DNA of 64,000 bases from Staphylococcus felis (GTDB lineage Bacteria > Bacillota > Bacilli > Staphylococcales > Staphylococcaceae). Location of the stretch: positions 2,294,001 to 2,358,000 of the forward strand of contig NZ_CP027770.1 in assembly GCF_003012915.1 (NCBI RefSeq), read 5' to 3'. The notes below the pieces were generated by a model that saw only the letters and a program-made list of their open reading frames with translations, did no database searches and was not told where the DNA came from. A program made the position numbers and the translations under genes. Positions 35,473 to 44,305 of the stretch are shown in pieces. Position 1 is the stretch's first letter. The number at the start of each line of letters is the position of its first letter.

Positions 35473-36467
35473 TATATAATCCCCTTTCGCCTTTTTATGT
35501 CTACTAAAGCACTTTCCATGCTTCGCTTCATCCACGCCATATTTGTCGAAGGCTTAAACAATGATAGATGAATCTCGAGTTGATTAATCTCATCATCAGT
35601 GAGTGTCTTTGCTATCGCGCTTTTGTAGTCGTTAAACTGCCATTTCGCAAGATGCGGCAATGGAGGGCATTCGTCTAATACTGCTTTGGTTATGTCTGCG
35701 AAATAACTAAAAACATTTATTTTCATTTCTCCCGTAATGTCAACATCAAAGGCTCTTATATCAGGTGTTTTAGCTAACGTTTCTTCGTCCGCAAACCATT
35801 TCGGCTTGGCAGTATTAACATAGACTATAATTGCTTTGTCAACGCCATACATTTCCGAATAACACGTTACTTGATTGATGTGGTCAATCTTCGGCTCTTT
35901 CATCTGTGTATAATTCGTCTTAGCTGGCGTTTCTTGCTTCGACTTAATCTCTAGGATGACTCTCTCTCCGGTATGAGTGTCGATAAGAATTCCATCTGTT
36001 GTTCCATTGAGATTAAACTTCTGTCCGTCAAAATCTACCTCGTGAGAAACGTAAGCGAAATCTTCCATACGGGGCATTTTGTCTTCGGTTTTATCGAAAA
36101 TAAATCTAGGTTTTTCTCCTGTGAATGCTTCGTAATGACGTTCCATCAGAAGTATTTCGTATTGCAACCAATCGCCAATTTTCGTCCCTTGAGCCGTTAC
36201 TCGTCGTTGATGTGGTCTCCACTCCCGAGAATCTTTTCGGAATAACGGATAGCCTTTCTTATTACGGAGTGCTTTCGTATACAGTTCCCTAGGACATTTT
36301 GACGCTGATGATGGAGCGAAAAATGGCTTCGACCAGTCAACTTTTTTTTCTTGGCGGAGATATTTCGCTAGCCCCTCCGATATGTGAATATTTAATTCAT
36401 CGTCGTACGGCTCTGGAAATGTGTGGAACTTGTTCAACTGTTCTAAAAACGCCTGTGCTAATGACAT
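35472..36467 (-). CDS. PD-(D/E)XK nuclease, RecB/Cas4-like
   Basis: A 331-residue nuclease. The core FNLNGTTDGILIDTHTGERVILEIKSKQ holds the catalytic D...E-x-K, and QVTCYSEMYGVDKAIIVYVN is the following helix-strand. An upstream SSASKCPRELYTKAL segment contains one Cys, but I do not see the full four-Cys iron-sulfur set. Likely a replication/recombination exonuclease. Start ATG 36467 with GGAGG 11 nt upstream. Confidence 0.85.
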   Translation of the reverse strand: MSLAQAFLEQLNKFHTFPEPYDDELNIHISEGLAKYLRQEKKVDWSKPFFAPSSASKCPRELYTKALRNKKGYPLFRKDSREWRPHQRRVTAQGTKIGDWLQYEILLMERHYEAFTGEKPRFIFDKTEDKMPRMEDFAYVSHEVDFDGQKFNLNGTTDGILIDTHTGERVILEIKSKQETPAKTNYTQMKEPKIDHINQVTCYSEMYGVDKAIIVYVNTAKPKWFADEETLAKTPDIRAFDVDITGEMKINVFSYFADITKAVLDECPPLPHLAKWQFNDYKSAIAKTLTDDEINQLEIHLSLFKPSTNMAWMKRSMESALVDIKRRKGII

Positions 36468-36468
36468 A

Positions 36469-36726
36469 TTAGGACTCGCCTCCGTCAAAATTTTCTGCTA
36501 CCGTAACTAGTCTTATTGCATTTTCAACTATTTCTCGAAGCTCATCAGAATGTAGCAGAAGTGTAGCTAATCCCGAAATTGATCCTCTGAATTGACAGGC
36601 TATTTCTTCGCTGTTATTGATTGCTATAAATGCTAAGTCAGTTGAATCATCGCTCTCCATCTTTCGATGCCTCTCTAGTATTTCCTCTACTAATTCTTCT
36701 AAAGTGTATTCTCTTAGCTCTTTCAT
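36469..36726 (-). CDS. Small acidic helical protein
   Basis: An 85-residue helical protein (YTLEELVEEILERHRKM; GLATLLLHSDELREIVENAIRLV). The tail supplies the SD for the nuclease gene. A leader motif variant lies directly after the stop codon of the upstream ATPase gene. Unknown. Confidence 0.7.
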   Translation of the reverse strand: MKELREYTLEELVEEILERHRKMESDDSTDLAFIAINNSEEIACQFRGSISGLATLLLHSDELREIVENAIRLVTVAENFDGGES

Positions 36727-36756
36727 TATATCAACTACCTTCGTTTTAATTTCGTT

Positions 36757-37845
36757 TTAAATAGCGTTGAAACTGTAGTTTCGGGGAGCTGTTTTTATAA
36801 TCTCTAAGTCTCCAGCTTCTAAAGAGTTGTCGACGCCCTTAATACCTTCTGATACTCTCTCTACATCAATGTTTTCCGACTTAACAACCATTTTGCCTCC
36901 GATGTATTCTATACATGAAGATGAAAATGTCATATTAAAATATCCAAGATCAACATTGTGTATCCTTATTGTTGTTTCTTCGGTAAACAAGTCTAGTGGT
37001 TTTTCATAACTTTTAAGCGTTGCAAAAACTTCTTCCTCATTCTCGATGTATAGTGGAAGACTTATGTCATAATAGTTATCGTCTACATTGATAATATTTA
37101 AGTCTTTGATAGCCTCTTTAAATGCTAAACCATTTTCTATCTCGAAAGAAATCGCTCTTAAACAATCGTAATTTAACCCAACTCTTGCCCCGAATGCAGT
37201 CACTGCTTTTATTTCTCCGTGATACTCTTCGCTGACCTTATCCTTCATGTATTCTGTTATCTCGTACTCATTTAAGTGCCCGAACCTAATATGATAATGA
37301 AATCTACCGGGACGATTAATCATATATTCACTTACTCTATAGATATTGTTTACGGTTATAACAAACATTTTTTTCTTCTGCGACACACCGTCAAGAAGCC
37401 CAAGTAACTTGTCTTGCGATTCTTCGGCATCTTCGTTGAAAACCTTCTCAAACTCATCGAACATAACTAAAACCTCTTGATCGATACTTTCGATAAATTC
37501 TGCAATACCCGGAAATGCCTCGTCTACTATAATTACCGGTTTATGCTCCACGAACTTTTCTGCAAGCAATTGAACGAAAATAGACTTTCCTACTCCCTTA
37601 TCCCCGCTTAGCATTACGCCAAGGCTGCGGTTAACTTTGTCGTAGGTTCTCAATACTTTGCTGACCTTCTTCGAATGATCGCCGTAAATCTTAGGCTCTT
37701 TTCGCTTGAAATTATCGACTTTCATTAATGAGAAGCCTGAAAAAGAATTAAATCGAATTTTATAGGTAGCCGCTGGAAGTTCCTCGTACGTTCTTAAATC
37801 ATCGGGATAAATCTCATACCTGCTCCCTGTTCCAATAACTTTCAT
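36757..37845 (-). CDS. AAA+ ATPase
   Basis: A 362-residue AAA+ protein. Walker A GDKGVGKS at 81-88, Walker B VLVMFDEFE near 125-133, sensor-1 MFVITVNN, and the arginine-finger region MINRPGRFHYHIRFG. A long beta-rich C-terminal domain follows (from about 250). It resembles Spastin/katanin-like or clamp-loader-like remodelling ATPases; in this replication cluster it may load or remodel a replisome part. Preceded by a leader motif. Confidence 0.8.
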   Translation of the reverse strand: MKVIGTGSRYEIYPDDLRTYEELPAATYKIRFNSFSGFSLMKVDNFKRKEPKIYGDHSKKVSKVLRTYDKVNRSLGVMLSGDKGVGKSIFVQLLAEKFVEHKPVIIVDEAFPGIAEFIESIDQEVLVMFDEFEKVFNEDAEESQDKLLGLLDGVSQKKKMFVITVNNIYRVSEYMINRPGRFHYHIRFGHLNEYEITEYMKDKVSEEYHGEIKAVTAFGARVGLNYDCLRAISFEIENGLAFKEAIKDLNIINVDDNYYDISLPLYIENEEEVFATLKSYEKPLDLFTEETTIRIHNVDLGYFNMTFSSSCIEYIGGKMVVKSENIDVERVSEGIKGVDNSLEAGDLEIIKTAPRNYSFNAI

Positions 37846-37929
37846 ATCATAATACCTCCGTTTTATTTTCGTTTATAATGGTAATATATCCACACTTTTA
37901 TATACCGTTTCAGGCTTATATCGGACAAC

Positions 37930-38115
37930 CTATCGTAAAATTTTTTCTTGATTTTTGTAGAACTCCTCTTCCGAAATTGTTGGGAAGATATTTGGGTACT
38001 TCGATTTATACTCATCGAAGCTATATCGATAAATATTGTCTACTACTACCGCTTTCTCTTGCAATGGATAAGCATCGTCTGTGAACTCATCGATAGTTTC
38101 TGAAATACCAAACAC
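37930..38115 (-). CDS. Small hypothetical protein
   Basis: A 61-residue protein with a GTG start overlapping the upstream stop (TAGTG). Acidic and aromatic, with VVVDNIYRYSFDEYKSKYPN. Unknown. Confidence 0.6.
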   Translation of the reverse strand: MFGISETIDEFTDDAYPLQEKAVVVDNIYRYSFDEYKSKYPNIFPTISEEEFYKNQEKILR

Positions 38116-38384
38116 TAAAGATCGCCCCTATCCAATGCCTCTAAATCGACAACACCCTCGTTCTCATAGCTAAGGATATACAAAACGTTATTGTCTGCTC
38201 TATATAGAACAGAATTTACCTCTCCATAATTTAGACCAATCTCTTCCGGAGTTTCGATGCTTCGACTTAGCAAAAATTCTCGTGCTAAAGCCTCGCTGTT
38301 AAACGTTAGGCATCCAATTTCATCTGACCCGTCCAGTCTACGAACATAAACACGGTGCTGTCTCCCTACAAATTTACTTCTCAT
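38115..38384 (-). CDS. Hypothetical protein downstream of the polymerase gene
   Basis: An 89-residue protein that begins right after the polymerase stop. Strand-rich (RQHRVYVRRLDGSDEIGCLTF; NVLYILSYENEGVVDLEAL). SD AGGTTGG. Unknown; co-transcription suggests a polymerase-associated role. Confidence 0.65.
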   Translation of the reverse strand: MRSKFVGRQHRVYVRRLDGSDEIGCLTFNSEALAREFLLSRSIETPEEIGLNYGEVNSVLYRADNNVLYILSYENEGVVDLEALDRGDL

Positions 38385-40610
38385 CTAACCAACCTCCTCG
38401 CTCTCCCTAGAAAACCAGTCCTGCGGCGTCAATCCCTCTCCCCATCGGTTCATAAATTCTAAGTCAGTTTTATTATCTACTGAATCTCCCCATCTATAAG
38501 AATTAATCATTACATTCTCCAACTCACGAGTCTGATCCTTTGTAATCGAATCAGGAACTTCAACTAGAACCTCATCATGAACTGTACACCATAGTCTCCA
38601 CCCGTCGTATCGATTGCACAACTCATGGAGTTTCAACATCGTCACTTTAGTTTGAATAGCCGAAGCACCCTGAACACACGCGTTAGGAGCTTGTCGCATA
38701 GCCTTATTTACTTTAGCGTTATGCGTTCTCTCTTTAGAGTATTGTGGGGCATTATACTTTCCGTATGGTATACCATACTTACGCATTGTCGCTTCCGGTA
38801 ATCGTCGCTTACGCTGCTGTTTATCCAGCCACACGAAGCCGTGTCTCTGCGCAAACTCCTTCGTCTCATCAATCCACGCCTTTAACTTCGGCATGCTATC
38901 AAATAAGTCATCTTGCAACTTTATAGCTTCGTTCTTTTTAACTCCTAGCATCTCCGCTAAAGACATAGGACTCATACCGTATAAAGTCGCTAACCAAACA
39001 ACTTTCATTTCCTTACGTTCTGCAGTATCGCTACCGTCAGAGTTTTTATACACTTCTTCATATGGCTTCCCGTAGAAGTTACTTGCCATCATAGCGTACG
39101 GATCGCGTTGTTTTTCAAAAGCGTTTATAAGTACTGGCTCTCCCGATAAATAAGCTACGCATCTAATCTCTTGTGCCGAAAAGTCTGCTCCGACTATGAC
39201 TTTGCCTTTAGGCGCTATGAACAGCTTTCTTGCCTCATAAGGCTGATTTTGAAGATTAACAGACCCATTACCCGAACTAAACCGTCCAGTCTTCGCGCCA
39301 TTCTGATTAAAGTTAGCATGTAATTTACCGTCATACTCGCTTACAAGCGTTGGTAATGTCTTTACGTACGTAGAGTACAATTTTACGTACTCCTTGTACA
39401 GAAGTAACTTCTCAACAACTACCCACGTTTTAGCCAATGGCTTCAACGTTTTCTTGGCGTCTGTGTTAGGTAGCTCTTTTCCGACATGTGCAGATAGCAC
39501 CGCTTTGAGTTGCTGCGAGCTATTAAGGTTTAGTTCTTTCGACGCATCATCCCGTATTTTGATAAACGTTGGATAAAGTTCATCTAGTATCTCGTTCTTT
39601 AGACGAGCAATATCTTCTGTTAACTGCTCTCCATACTTTTCGGCATGATCCTTGTCGATAATGAACCCGGTTTTCTCCATATCGACAATAACTTTTATCA
39701 ATGGCATTTCCACTTCTTCGCAATACTGTAGCATCTCCGGATATTGCGATAAGTGTTTCTTTTGGAATTCGTAAAGTTTAAACGTTATGTCTCCGTCTTT
39801 AGCTGCGTAACTCAACGCTACTTGAAGATCGTCAACTTCCCCGAATGATTTTTGGCCAAATAAATCTCCGTAAGTATGAGATTCGATTTTAAGGAACTTG
39901 GTTGCTAGTTTCTTTAAGGCATACGTCGGCTCATTCTCGTTAAGCAAACGCATTGCTTCCATCGTGTCCCACAGTCTCCCTTTAAGACAAATACCATCGC
40001 GATCGAGCATGTGGATGTCAAACTTGGAATTATGCGCTATATAAAGAACATCCTTACGCTCATACACTTTCTTTAATTTCTCTGTAACGAAGTCGTGATT
40101 TAACTGCTTTACGAGGGTGCTATGCCTCGTCGGAACATAATAATGCTTATCCGCTTTTGTTGCTGATAGTACATGTCCGACAATTTTGTCAGACCAGACG
40201 TCAGTACCAGTCGTCTCAACATCAAAGACTATCTTATTTTCAAGCAATAATTCGCTTACCATGTCGAATAATTGCTCCTCCGTAGTAACTAGCGCGTAGT
40301 TACTTGGCATGTTTTTTACCATGTCGCTCAAGATACGCTCTTGCTCTACTTCTTTAACTGAATTGTATAGACGCATTACTTCGGCTTTCGTTAATTTCTT
40401 GCCGTTATCAACGGCTTTCTGCTCCCTGCCGATTATGCCGTTATTCATAGCTTTTTCAACGGCTTTAATCCGCTTAATATCAGGATCGCTATTCTTCATC
40501 GAGTAAATTCTAGCGAAAGCGTCGGCAAGTGTTTCGCCAACGCCCGCATATTTACGTTTTGCAATAGCGTCTGACAAGTTATTTTGGCTATCGTTTAGAC
40601 GCAAAGCCAT
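38385..40610 (-). CDS. DNA polymerase I-like (family A) with 3'-5' exonuclease domain
   Basis: A 741-residue replicative polymerase. A 100-residue N-terminal segment precedes the DnaQ-like exonuclease (VFDVETTGTD near 128-137; IAHNSKFDIHML; YAAKDGDITFKL). The polymerase domain has motif A (VGADFSAQEIRC), the finger helix (ERKEMKVVWLATLYGMS, motif B) and motif C (VHDEVLVEV). There is no 5' nuclease domain, as in T7-type and other phage polymerases. SD AGGAGGG. Confidence 0.95.
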   Translation of the reverse strand: MALRLNDSQNNLSDAIAKRKYAGVGETLADAFARIYSMKNSDPDIKRIKAVEKAMNNGIIGREQKAVDNGKKLTKAEVMRLYNSVKEVEQERILSDMVKNMPSNYALVTTEEQLFDMVSELLLENKIVFDVETTGTDVWSDKIVGHVLSATKADKHYYVPTRHSTLVKQLNHDFVTEKLKKVYERKDVLYIAHNSKFDIHMLDRDGICLKGRLWDTMEAMRLLNENEPTYALKKLATKFLKIESHTYGDLFGQKSFGEVDDLQVALSYAAKDGDITFKLYEFQKKHLSQYPEMLQYCEEVEMPLIKVIVDMEKTGFIIDKDHAEKYGEQLTEDIARLKNEILDELYPTFIKIRDDASKELNLNSSQQLKAVLSAHVGKELPNTDAKKTLKPLAKTWVVVEKLLLYKEYVKLYSTYVKTLPTLVSEYDGKLHANFNQNGAKTGRFSSGNGSVNLQNQPYEARKLFIAPKGKVIVGADFSAQEIRCVAYLSGEPVLINAFEKQRDPYAMMASNFYGKPYEEVYKNSDGSDTAERKEMKVVWLATLYGMSPMSLAEMLGVKKNEAIKLQDDLFDSMPKLKAWIDETKEFAQRHGFVWLDKQQRKRRLPEATMRKYGIPYGKYNAPQYSKERTHNAKVNKAMRQAPNACVQGASAIQTKVTMLKLHELCNRYDGWRLWCTVHDEVLVEVPDSITKDQTRELENVMINSYRWGDSVDNKTDLEFMNRWGEGLTPQDWFSRESEEVG

Positions 40611-40622
40611 TACGTTTCCCTC

Positions 40623-41180
40623 CTAATCTATACTTTTTGAAACGATTTGTAGCTTATCACTTTCATTAAAGTTCACATACACAGACGGCTCACGGACGTT
40701 CCACTTAACTATTATGATGCCAACGTCTTTTCTAACGTCTATTACTTGCCCGAAGTACCCCTCAATAAATCGATCGCCAGAGTTATCTAAGATAGTCTCT
40801 TTAGCTAAGACAATGTCCCCCTCATGAAATCCACTATCATATTTTTCTGTGATTTTCACTCCACGTAGATAACCAAAGTTAGCAGACCATAATGCTACCC
40901 CCCTATCGTCTTCTACCTCTCCGTCAGCTATAACCTCATACACTTTTCCGGGTGTAAATTCGAAAAGAACCCCATCAAAACCTTCTACCGTAAACTTATC
41001 CCCAACAGACAACGTTTCTGGGTCATCATATTCCTTTTCATGTTCCTCTTCTATCTTGTCGTATTCCATATTTGATTCCCCATCTTCGGTTATTAACATA
41101 AATTTTGTCGCTTCTTCCACCGTATCGAACTCAACTACGGTTTCATTTCCTTGTACTTTCGTTGTAATTTTAACTGTCAT
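40623..41180 (-). CDS. Acidic beta-rich protein upstream of the polymerase, unknown function
   Basis: A 185-residue protein with two small SH3/KOW-like segments (LSVGDKFTVEGFDGVLFEFTPGKVYEV; FHEGDIVLAKETILDNSGDRF ... GYFGQVIDVRKDVGIIIVKW). A leader motif precedes it. It may bind nucleic acid or the polymerase; not recognised as a family. Confidence 0.7.
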   Translation of the reverse strand: MTVKITTKVQGNETVVEFDTVEEATKFMLITEDGESNMEYDKIEEEHEKEYDDPETLSVGDKFTVEGFDGVLFEFTPGKVYEVIADGEVEDDRGVALWSANFGYLRGVKITEKYDSGFHEGDIVLAKETILDNSGDRFIEGYFGQVIDVRKDVGIIIVKWNVREPSVYVNFNESDKLQIVSKSID

Positions 41181-41222
41181 ATCATAATACCTCCGCTTTA
41201 ATTTCGTTTTATTCTTTCGATA

Positions 41223-41369
41223 TTACTCATCGAACTTAATGTCGTTTATCATATGCAGAGAGCCGTCAGACGCAATTATAAAAGGCTCAACGACGCCGAA
41301 AACATACAATAATCGACCATCACTGGTCGTAAACTCCTTTCCAAGAAGTTCGTCCTTATGCGTCGCCAT
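41223..41369 (-). CDS. 48-residue hypothetical protein
   Basis: A short frame from ATG 41369, which overlaps the end of the nuclease-like gene and follows GGAGGCGATATTT. It reads MATHKDELLGKEFTTSDGRL ... MINDIKFDE, a small beta-type sequence. The excellent SD and overlap support it. Confidence 0.6.
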   Translation of the reverse strand: MATHKDELLGKEFTTSDGRLLYVFGVVEPFIIASDGSLHMINDIKFDE

Positions 41370-41754
41370 AAATATCGCCTCCTAACCGAAGCTCTGTCCA
41401 CTTCCTCGAAGCTGTTTCGAAGTCTTTAGCCCAATACTCTTTCTGCTCCGTGTTTTCTATTAAATAGCCGATTCCAGCGTCGATGTTAATCGCTAGAATA
41501 TAATCAACATCCGATTTCGAATATATTTGCGATTTACTTGTTGTTGCTTTAACGACTAAGGCGTTTTCGCGATCTGTTCTTACACGCAACGTCTTGACCT
41601 GTATTCTAAAACTATTTCTCGTCCCATTCTCATGCGCTACTAAGTCATAGGGTTCGTCCACTAGTGGGATATGCACCGAATAACCTTTGGCGATGAGGAG
41701 GGATTGAGCGATTAGTTCACTCGCCATCCCTTTCGCACTTGCAAAATTGGCCAT
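41356..41754 (-). CDS. PD-(D/E)XK-type endonuclease-like protein
   Basis: A 132-residue protein with the compact PD-(D/E)XK layout: KGMASELIAQSLLIAKGYSVHIPL (helix and strand), YDLVAHENG (catalytic Asp), FRIQVKTLR (Q-x-K), then a DVDYILAINIDAGIGYLIE block. It resembles the group I intron endonuclease/PDDEXK family of small phage proteins. The Gln in place of Glu in the E-x-K position occurs in this branch. Role may be in recombination or host DNA breakdown. Confidence 0.7.
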   Translation of the reverse strand: MANFASAKGMASELIAQSLLIAKGYSVHIPLVDEPYDLVAHENGTRNSFRIQVKTLRVRTDRENALVVKATTSKSQIYSKSDVDYILAINIDAGIGYLIENTEQKEYWAKDFETASRKWTELRLGGDIYGDA

Positions 41755-41769
41755 TATATTTCCTCCCGA

Positions 41770-42507
41770 TTAAAAGCTCTTCGTTGGATCTTCTTCCGCT
41801 TCATTATTTTTCGGAGGATCTATACCAAAATCCGAGAGATTATAGCCGATAGACACTAAATCTTTCTTCATTTCATCGTCAGACTTTTCGTAATATAGCC
41901 CGCTAAATGACTCGATCGGGAACTCTTTCGGAGCATTCTCTGCATTCTTAGCTTGCTCATCCGTTTCTTCTCCCGGAAAAACAACATCAAGCGCCACCTT
42001 TGTGTCCTTGCCTTTACCGGTTTTAGACAGTTTAAAAATACGCTGGTCAAGTTTTCCGCTATGCTTTTCGATTGTCTCATACAACGTCTTTGCTTGTGTC
42101 GCTGTAACATCAATCACAATAGGTTCGTTAGCCTCCAAATCAAAGAACCCAAAAGCGAATCTTGATTTACGTGCTAACTGTCCTGCTGCTTGGTGGTCAT
42201 CGTCGAACTTTTTCTTCGAGCGTTCATATAACGCTTTAGAGATGATATCCCATGGTGTAGGATTCTCGTACACAAATTCCCCATCTTTTTTATAAATATT
42301 TGATGGATTTTGTGCCGTAAATGTAGCGATTTTTGGATTCTGGAAATGCGAATAAGTTTTCGCTTCCATAACATCCGCAGTTCCTAAAACTTTTACCGTG
42401 TATTCGGACCCGCTACCGAACTTTGAAAACTTATTGTCGGCAGTAGCATCAGCTGTACCTCCTGTGAAACGTTTTAATGCGTCTGCCCCTAATGCGTAAT
42501 TACTCAT
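41770..42507 (-). CDS. Candidate ssDNA-binding or replication accessory protein
   Basis: A 245-residue protein. The body is beta-rich with basic/aromatic residues and an alpha segment near the middle; the C-terminal 30 residues are acidic (DPPKNNEAEEDPTKSF), as in ssDNA-binding proteins that recruit partners. It lies between polymerase and primase/helicase clusters and is preceded by a leader motif. No known OB-fold signature is evident, so the function is inferred. Confidence 0.45.
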   Translation of the reverse strand: MSNYALGADALKRFTGGTADATADNKFSKFGSGSEYTVKVLGTADVMEAKTYSHFQNPKIATFTAQNPSNIYKKDGEFVYENPTPWDIISKALYERSKKKFDDDHQAAGQLARKSRFAFGFFDLEANEPIVIDVTATQAKTLYETIEKHSGKLDQRIFKLSKTGKGKDTKVALDVVFPGEETDEQAKNAENAPKEFPIESFSGLYYEKSDDEMKKDLVSIGYNLSDFGIDPPKNNEAEEDPTKSF

Positions 42508-42560
42508 ACAATTACCTCCGTTAATTTCGTTTTACCAACTCGGAAACCCAAAATCGGTAT

Positions 42561-42636
42561 TTGAACGCTTATGCGCTCAATCGAATACACCCTAACAAAT
42601 GTACTCGATTGAAAGCCCGCTGTTGCGGACGTTCAA
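42561..42636 (-). ncRNA. Structured intergenic RNA element, three-way-junction fold
   Basis: On the minus strand TTGAACG (42636-42630) pairs perfectly with CGTTCAA (42567-42561). Inside are a short hairpin (GTCCGC-AACA-GCGGGC) and a 13-bp hairpin (TCAATCGAGTACA with TGTATTCGATTGA, one G-U pair, 10-nt loop). The first stem overlaps the stop codon of the upstream gene. It lies 54 nt before the next gene. No U tract follows, so it is not a simple terminator. Confidence 0.55.
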
Positions 42637-43118
42637 GTGAGTCCAAATTTCTTACTTACGTCTTTAGCTTGACGTAATTTGTCGTTAATGTTTGAAATCT
42701 CCGTCTTAATAAAATCGATTTTATTTTGTATAATCGACTGTGTTTCAGGATTAAAAACTTTTAACTTACGAATTTCAGCTTCATGCATTTCTATAAGTAA
42801 GGAACGTTTCTTACCGTTTAAATAGCGTTCTTCCTTATAGACTTCTCGTTTGACAATTTCGATAATATTCTCAAATAAATCGCAATCATCAAATCTAGTC
42901 TTGCGATATACAGTTAGTACATTGTAGCCATCTTCGGATACAACAATTGCCAATCCTTTAGCGTAATATGTTGTCTTACCAGTTTCATCTATTGAACGTT
43001 CTTTAGCTGTCGAAACCAACTGTGACAATTTATTCGCTGCTTCATGACGTTTTGACGAATCGGACACTCTCTCTAAATATCGCTGGTAGGCGTGGTTAGT
43101 TAGATTTAACTGACGCAT
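42633..43118 (-). CDS. Hypothetical protein with C-terminal coiled coil
   Basis: A 161-residue protein. Residues 1-80 form a compact domain (NHAYQRYLERV; YYAKGLAIVVSEDGYNVLTVYR, similar in feel to toxin-like or RNA-cleaving barrels). Residues 85-155 are helical and charged. SD TTGGAGG. Unknown. Confidence 0.7.
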   Translation of the reverse strand: MRQLNLTNHAYQRYLERVSDSSKRHEAANKLSQLVSTAKERSIDETGKTTYYAKGLAIVVSEDGYNVLTVYRKTRFDDCDLFENIIEIVKREVYKEERYLNGKKRSLLIEMHEAEIRKLKVFNPETQSIIQNKIDFIKTEISNINDKLRQAKDVSKKFGLT

Positions 43119-43249
43119 ATAATCGCCTCCAAACTTACGTAGTCCATCGGGTCGTCGTCTGACTTAAATCCTCCGTTGTATACTATGTCAGTATGTCGCT
43201 CATCTATTAGGGCGACTGTCTCGTTCAAACTTTCTATTTCGATATACAT
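43106..43249 (-). CDS. 47-residue hypothetical protein
   Basis: A short frame from ATG 43249 (MYIEIESLNETVALIDERHT ... YVSLEAIICVS) overlapping the next gene start by 13 nt and containing its SD. A leader motif copy lies upstream. Likely translated; function unknown. Confidence 0.55.
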   Translation of the reverse strand: MYIEIESLNETVALIDERHTDIVYNGGFKSDDDPMDYVSLEAIICVS

Positions 43250-43340
43250 TTTAAACACTCTCTTTCGTTTTTTTATGTTTTAATTTCGTTTATTTCGGGT
43301 ATATATTAATACGTTAATTGATAAATTATAATATATTGAC

Positions 43341-43361
43341 GAAAATTACCTTTGTTGGTAA
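43341..43361 (-). terminator. Short hairpin terminator after the sigma-like gene
   Basis: TTACC and GGTAA pair around ACAAA-type loop on the minus strand, followed by TTTTC. Weak stem, but well placed 20 nt after the stop. Confidence 0.45.
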
Positions 43362-43380
43362 CATTAAAAATGGAGTATAG

Positions 43381-43920
43381 CTATGCTGAAAGGCATTCCC
43401 TATAATCTCCGAACTGTTCGAAAGTATAATTACGCTTCAAGCGCTTTATACTTCTCTCAACAGTTTTGCTCGATAATCCTAATATTCGCCCGACTAAAGC
43501 GTAGCTAGGTTTATCGCATTCAAGCCACGATTGAACAATTGCCGTTGTTCTTTCGTCAGCTCCGTCAAGCAATCCTATAATCAGTTGCCGCTGATTGGAA
43601 AGCTTGGCGGACGCTTTTTCGTTGTAATCGTCATAAGGGATTACATCTATTAACATCGATTCGTCTCCCTCGAGATCATTCTTAGTTTTCGAGTTTAAGC
43701 TCGTGGGAGATATAGACTGCCAAGTCGCTAAATTTCGATACTCTTTTCTATCGTCAGAAAAGAATTTTAACGTTCGAAACTTAGCCGCTTTGTACTCGCG
43801 ACCTTTTGCACTAGGGTCAAGGAGTACATCATGCGCTATTGTTTGCGCTATATCCGTATCCTTTATTCCTAAGAATTTTACGTAATTCGTTAGTTTTAAT
43901 ATTAAGTTTTGATTTAACAT
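43381..43920 (-). CDS. Sigma factor-like HTH protein
   Basis: A 179-residue protein. The C-terminal region TTAIVQSWLECDKPSYALVGRILGLSSKTVERSIKRLKRNY is a region-4-like helix-turn-helix. The N-terminal half is helical with YKAAKFRTLKFFSDDRKEYRNL. It has its own promoter next to a repressor operator, so it is likely an early transcription regulator under lysogeny control. Confidence 0.65.
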   Translation of the reverse strand: MLNQNLILKLTNYVKFLGIKDTDIAQTIAHDVLLDPSAKGREYKAAKFRTLKFFSDDRKEYRNLATWQSISPTSLNSKTKNDLEGDESMLIDVIPYDDYNEKASAKLSNQRQLIIGLLDGADERTTAIVQSWLECDKPSYALVGRILGLSSKTVERSIKRLKRNYTFEQFGDYRECLSA

Positions 43921-43937
43921 GAAGTACCTCCTACTTA

Positions 43938-43967
43938 TTTATACCGGTCAGTTTAGAAATCGGACAA
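43938..43967 (-). promoter_or_regulatory. Leftward early promoter with operator-like spacer
   Basis: -35 TTGTCC (43967-43962), 18-nt spacer containing TGACCGG, -10 TATAAA (43943-43938). The region TGTCCGATTT...TGACCGGTAT closely matches the region upstream of the winged-helix gene at 51094. Confidence 0.65.
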
Positions 43968-43990
43968 ATAATATTTAATTAGTTATCGAA

Positions 43991-44019
43991 TTGCCGTTCG
44001 AATAACTGATTATTACTAT
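43991..44019 (+). promoter_or_regulatory. Promoter of the XRE repressor gene
   Basis: -35 TTGCCG (43991-43996), 17-nt spacer, -10 TACTAT (44014-44019). It ends just before the GGACA/TGTCC dyad. Confidence 0.55.
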
Positions 44020-44022
44020 AAA

Positions 44023-44036
44023 GGACATTTTTGTCC
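44023..44036. promoter_or_regulatory. Operator dyad GGACATTTTTGTCC
   Basis: A perfect inverted repeat (GGACA-N4-TGTCC) between the repressor promoter and its start. A further half-site GGACA overlaps the -35 of the leftward promoter at 43962 and occurs again at 51140. It is a probable binding site of the adjacent XRE protein. Confidence 0.65.
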
Positions 44037-44062
44037 GTTTCAATAACAGAGGTGTTACATTA

Positions 44063-44293
44063 ATGTTACAAGAAGATTACAAAGAAAATTTAGTTGCCCG
44101 CTTATCTGACTTACTCGATGACTCTGGAATCACTCAAAAAGAACTTTCGGAAAAGATTAATGTTTCTTCTAAAACAATTCAAAGAGCTGTTAATAGCGGC
44201 GATCTCACGAATATACATACACTGATAGAAATCGCCAACTACTTCGATGTAACTGTCAGCTATCTGATAGGCGAATCAGACGAGCGCAATTAG
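44063..44293 (+). CDS. XRE-family repressor-like regulator
   Basis: A 76-residue single-domain regulator with a classical helix-turn-helix (LDDSGITQKELSEKINVSSKTIQRAVNSGDL) and the C-terminal IANYFDVTVSYLIGESDE of XRE proteins. Divergent from the sigma-like gene and followed by a strong terminator, so it is a monocistronic switch gene. There is no cleavable C-terminal domain, so induction must work otherwise than by RecA-stimulated autocleavage. SD AGAGGTG. Confidence 0.88.
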   Translation: MLQEDYKENLVARLSDLLDDSGITQKELSEKINVSSKTIQRAVNSGDLTNIHTLIEIANYFDVTVSYLIGESDERN

Positions 44294-44305
44294 CGCTCTT
44301 TTTTT
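44282..44305 (+). terminator. Terminator of the XRE regulator gene
   Basis: GAGCGC-AATTA-GCGCTC perfect 6-bp stem followed by TTTTTTT; the stem overlaps the last codons of the gene. Confidence 0.9.
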
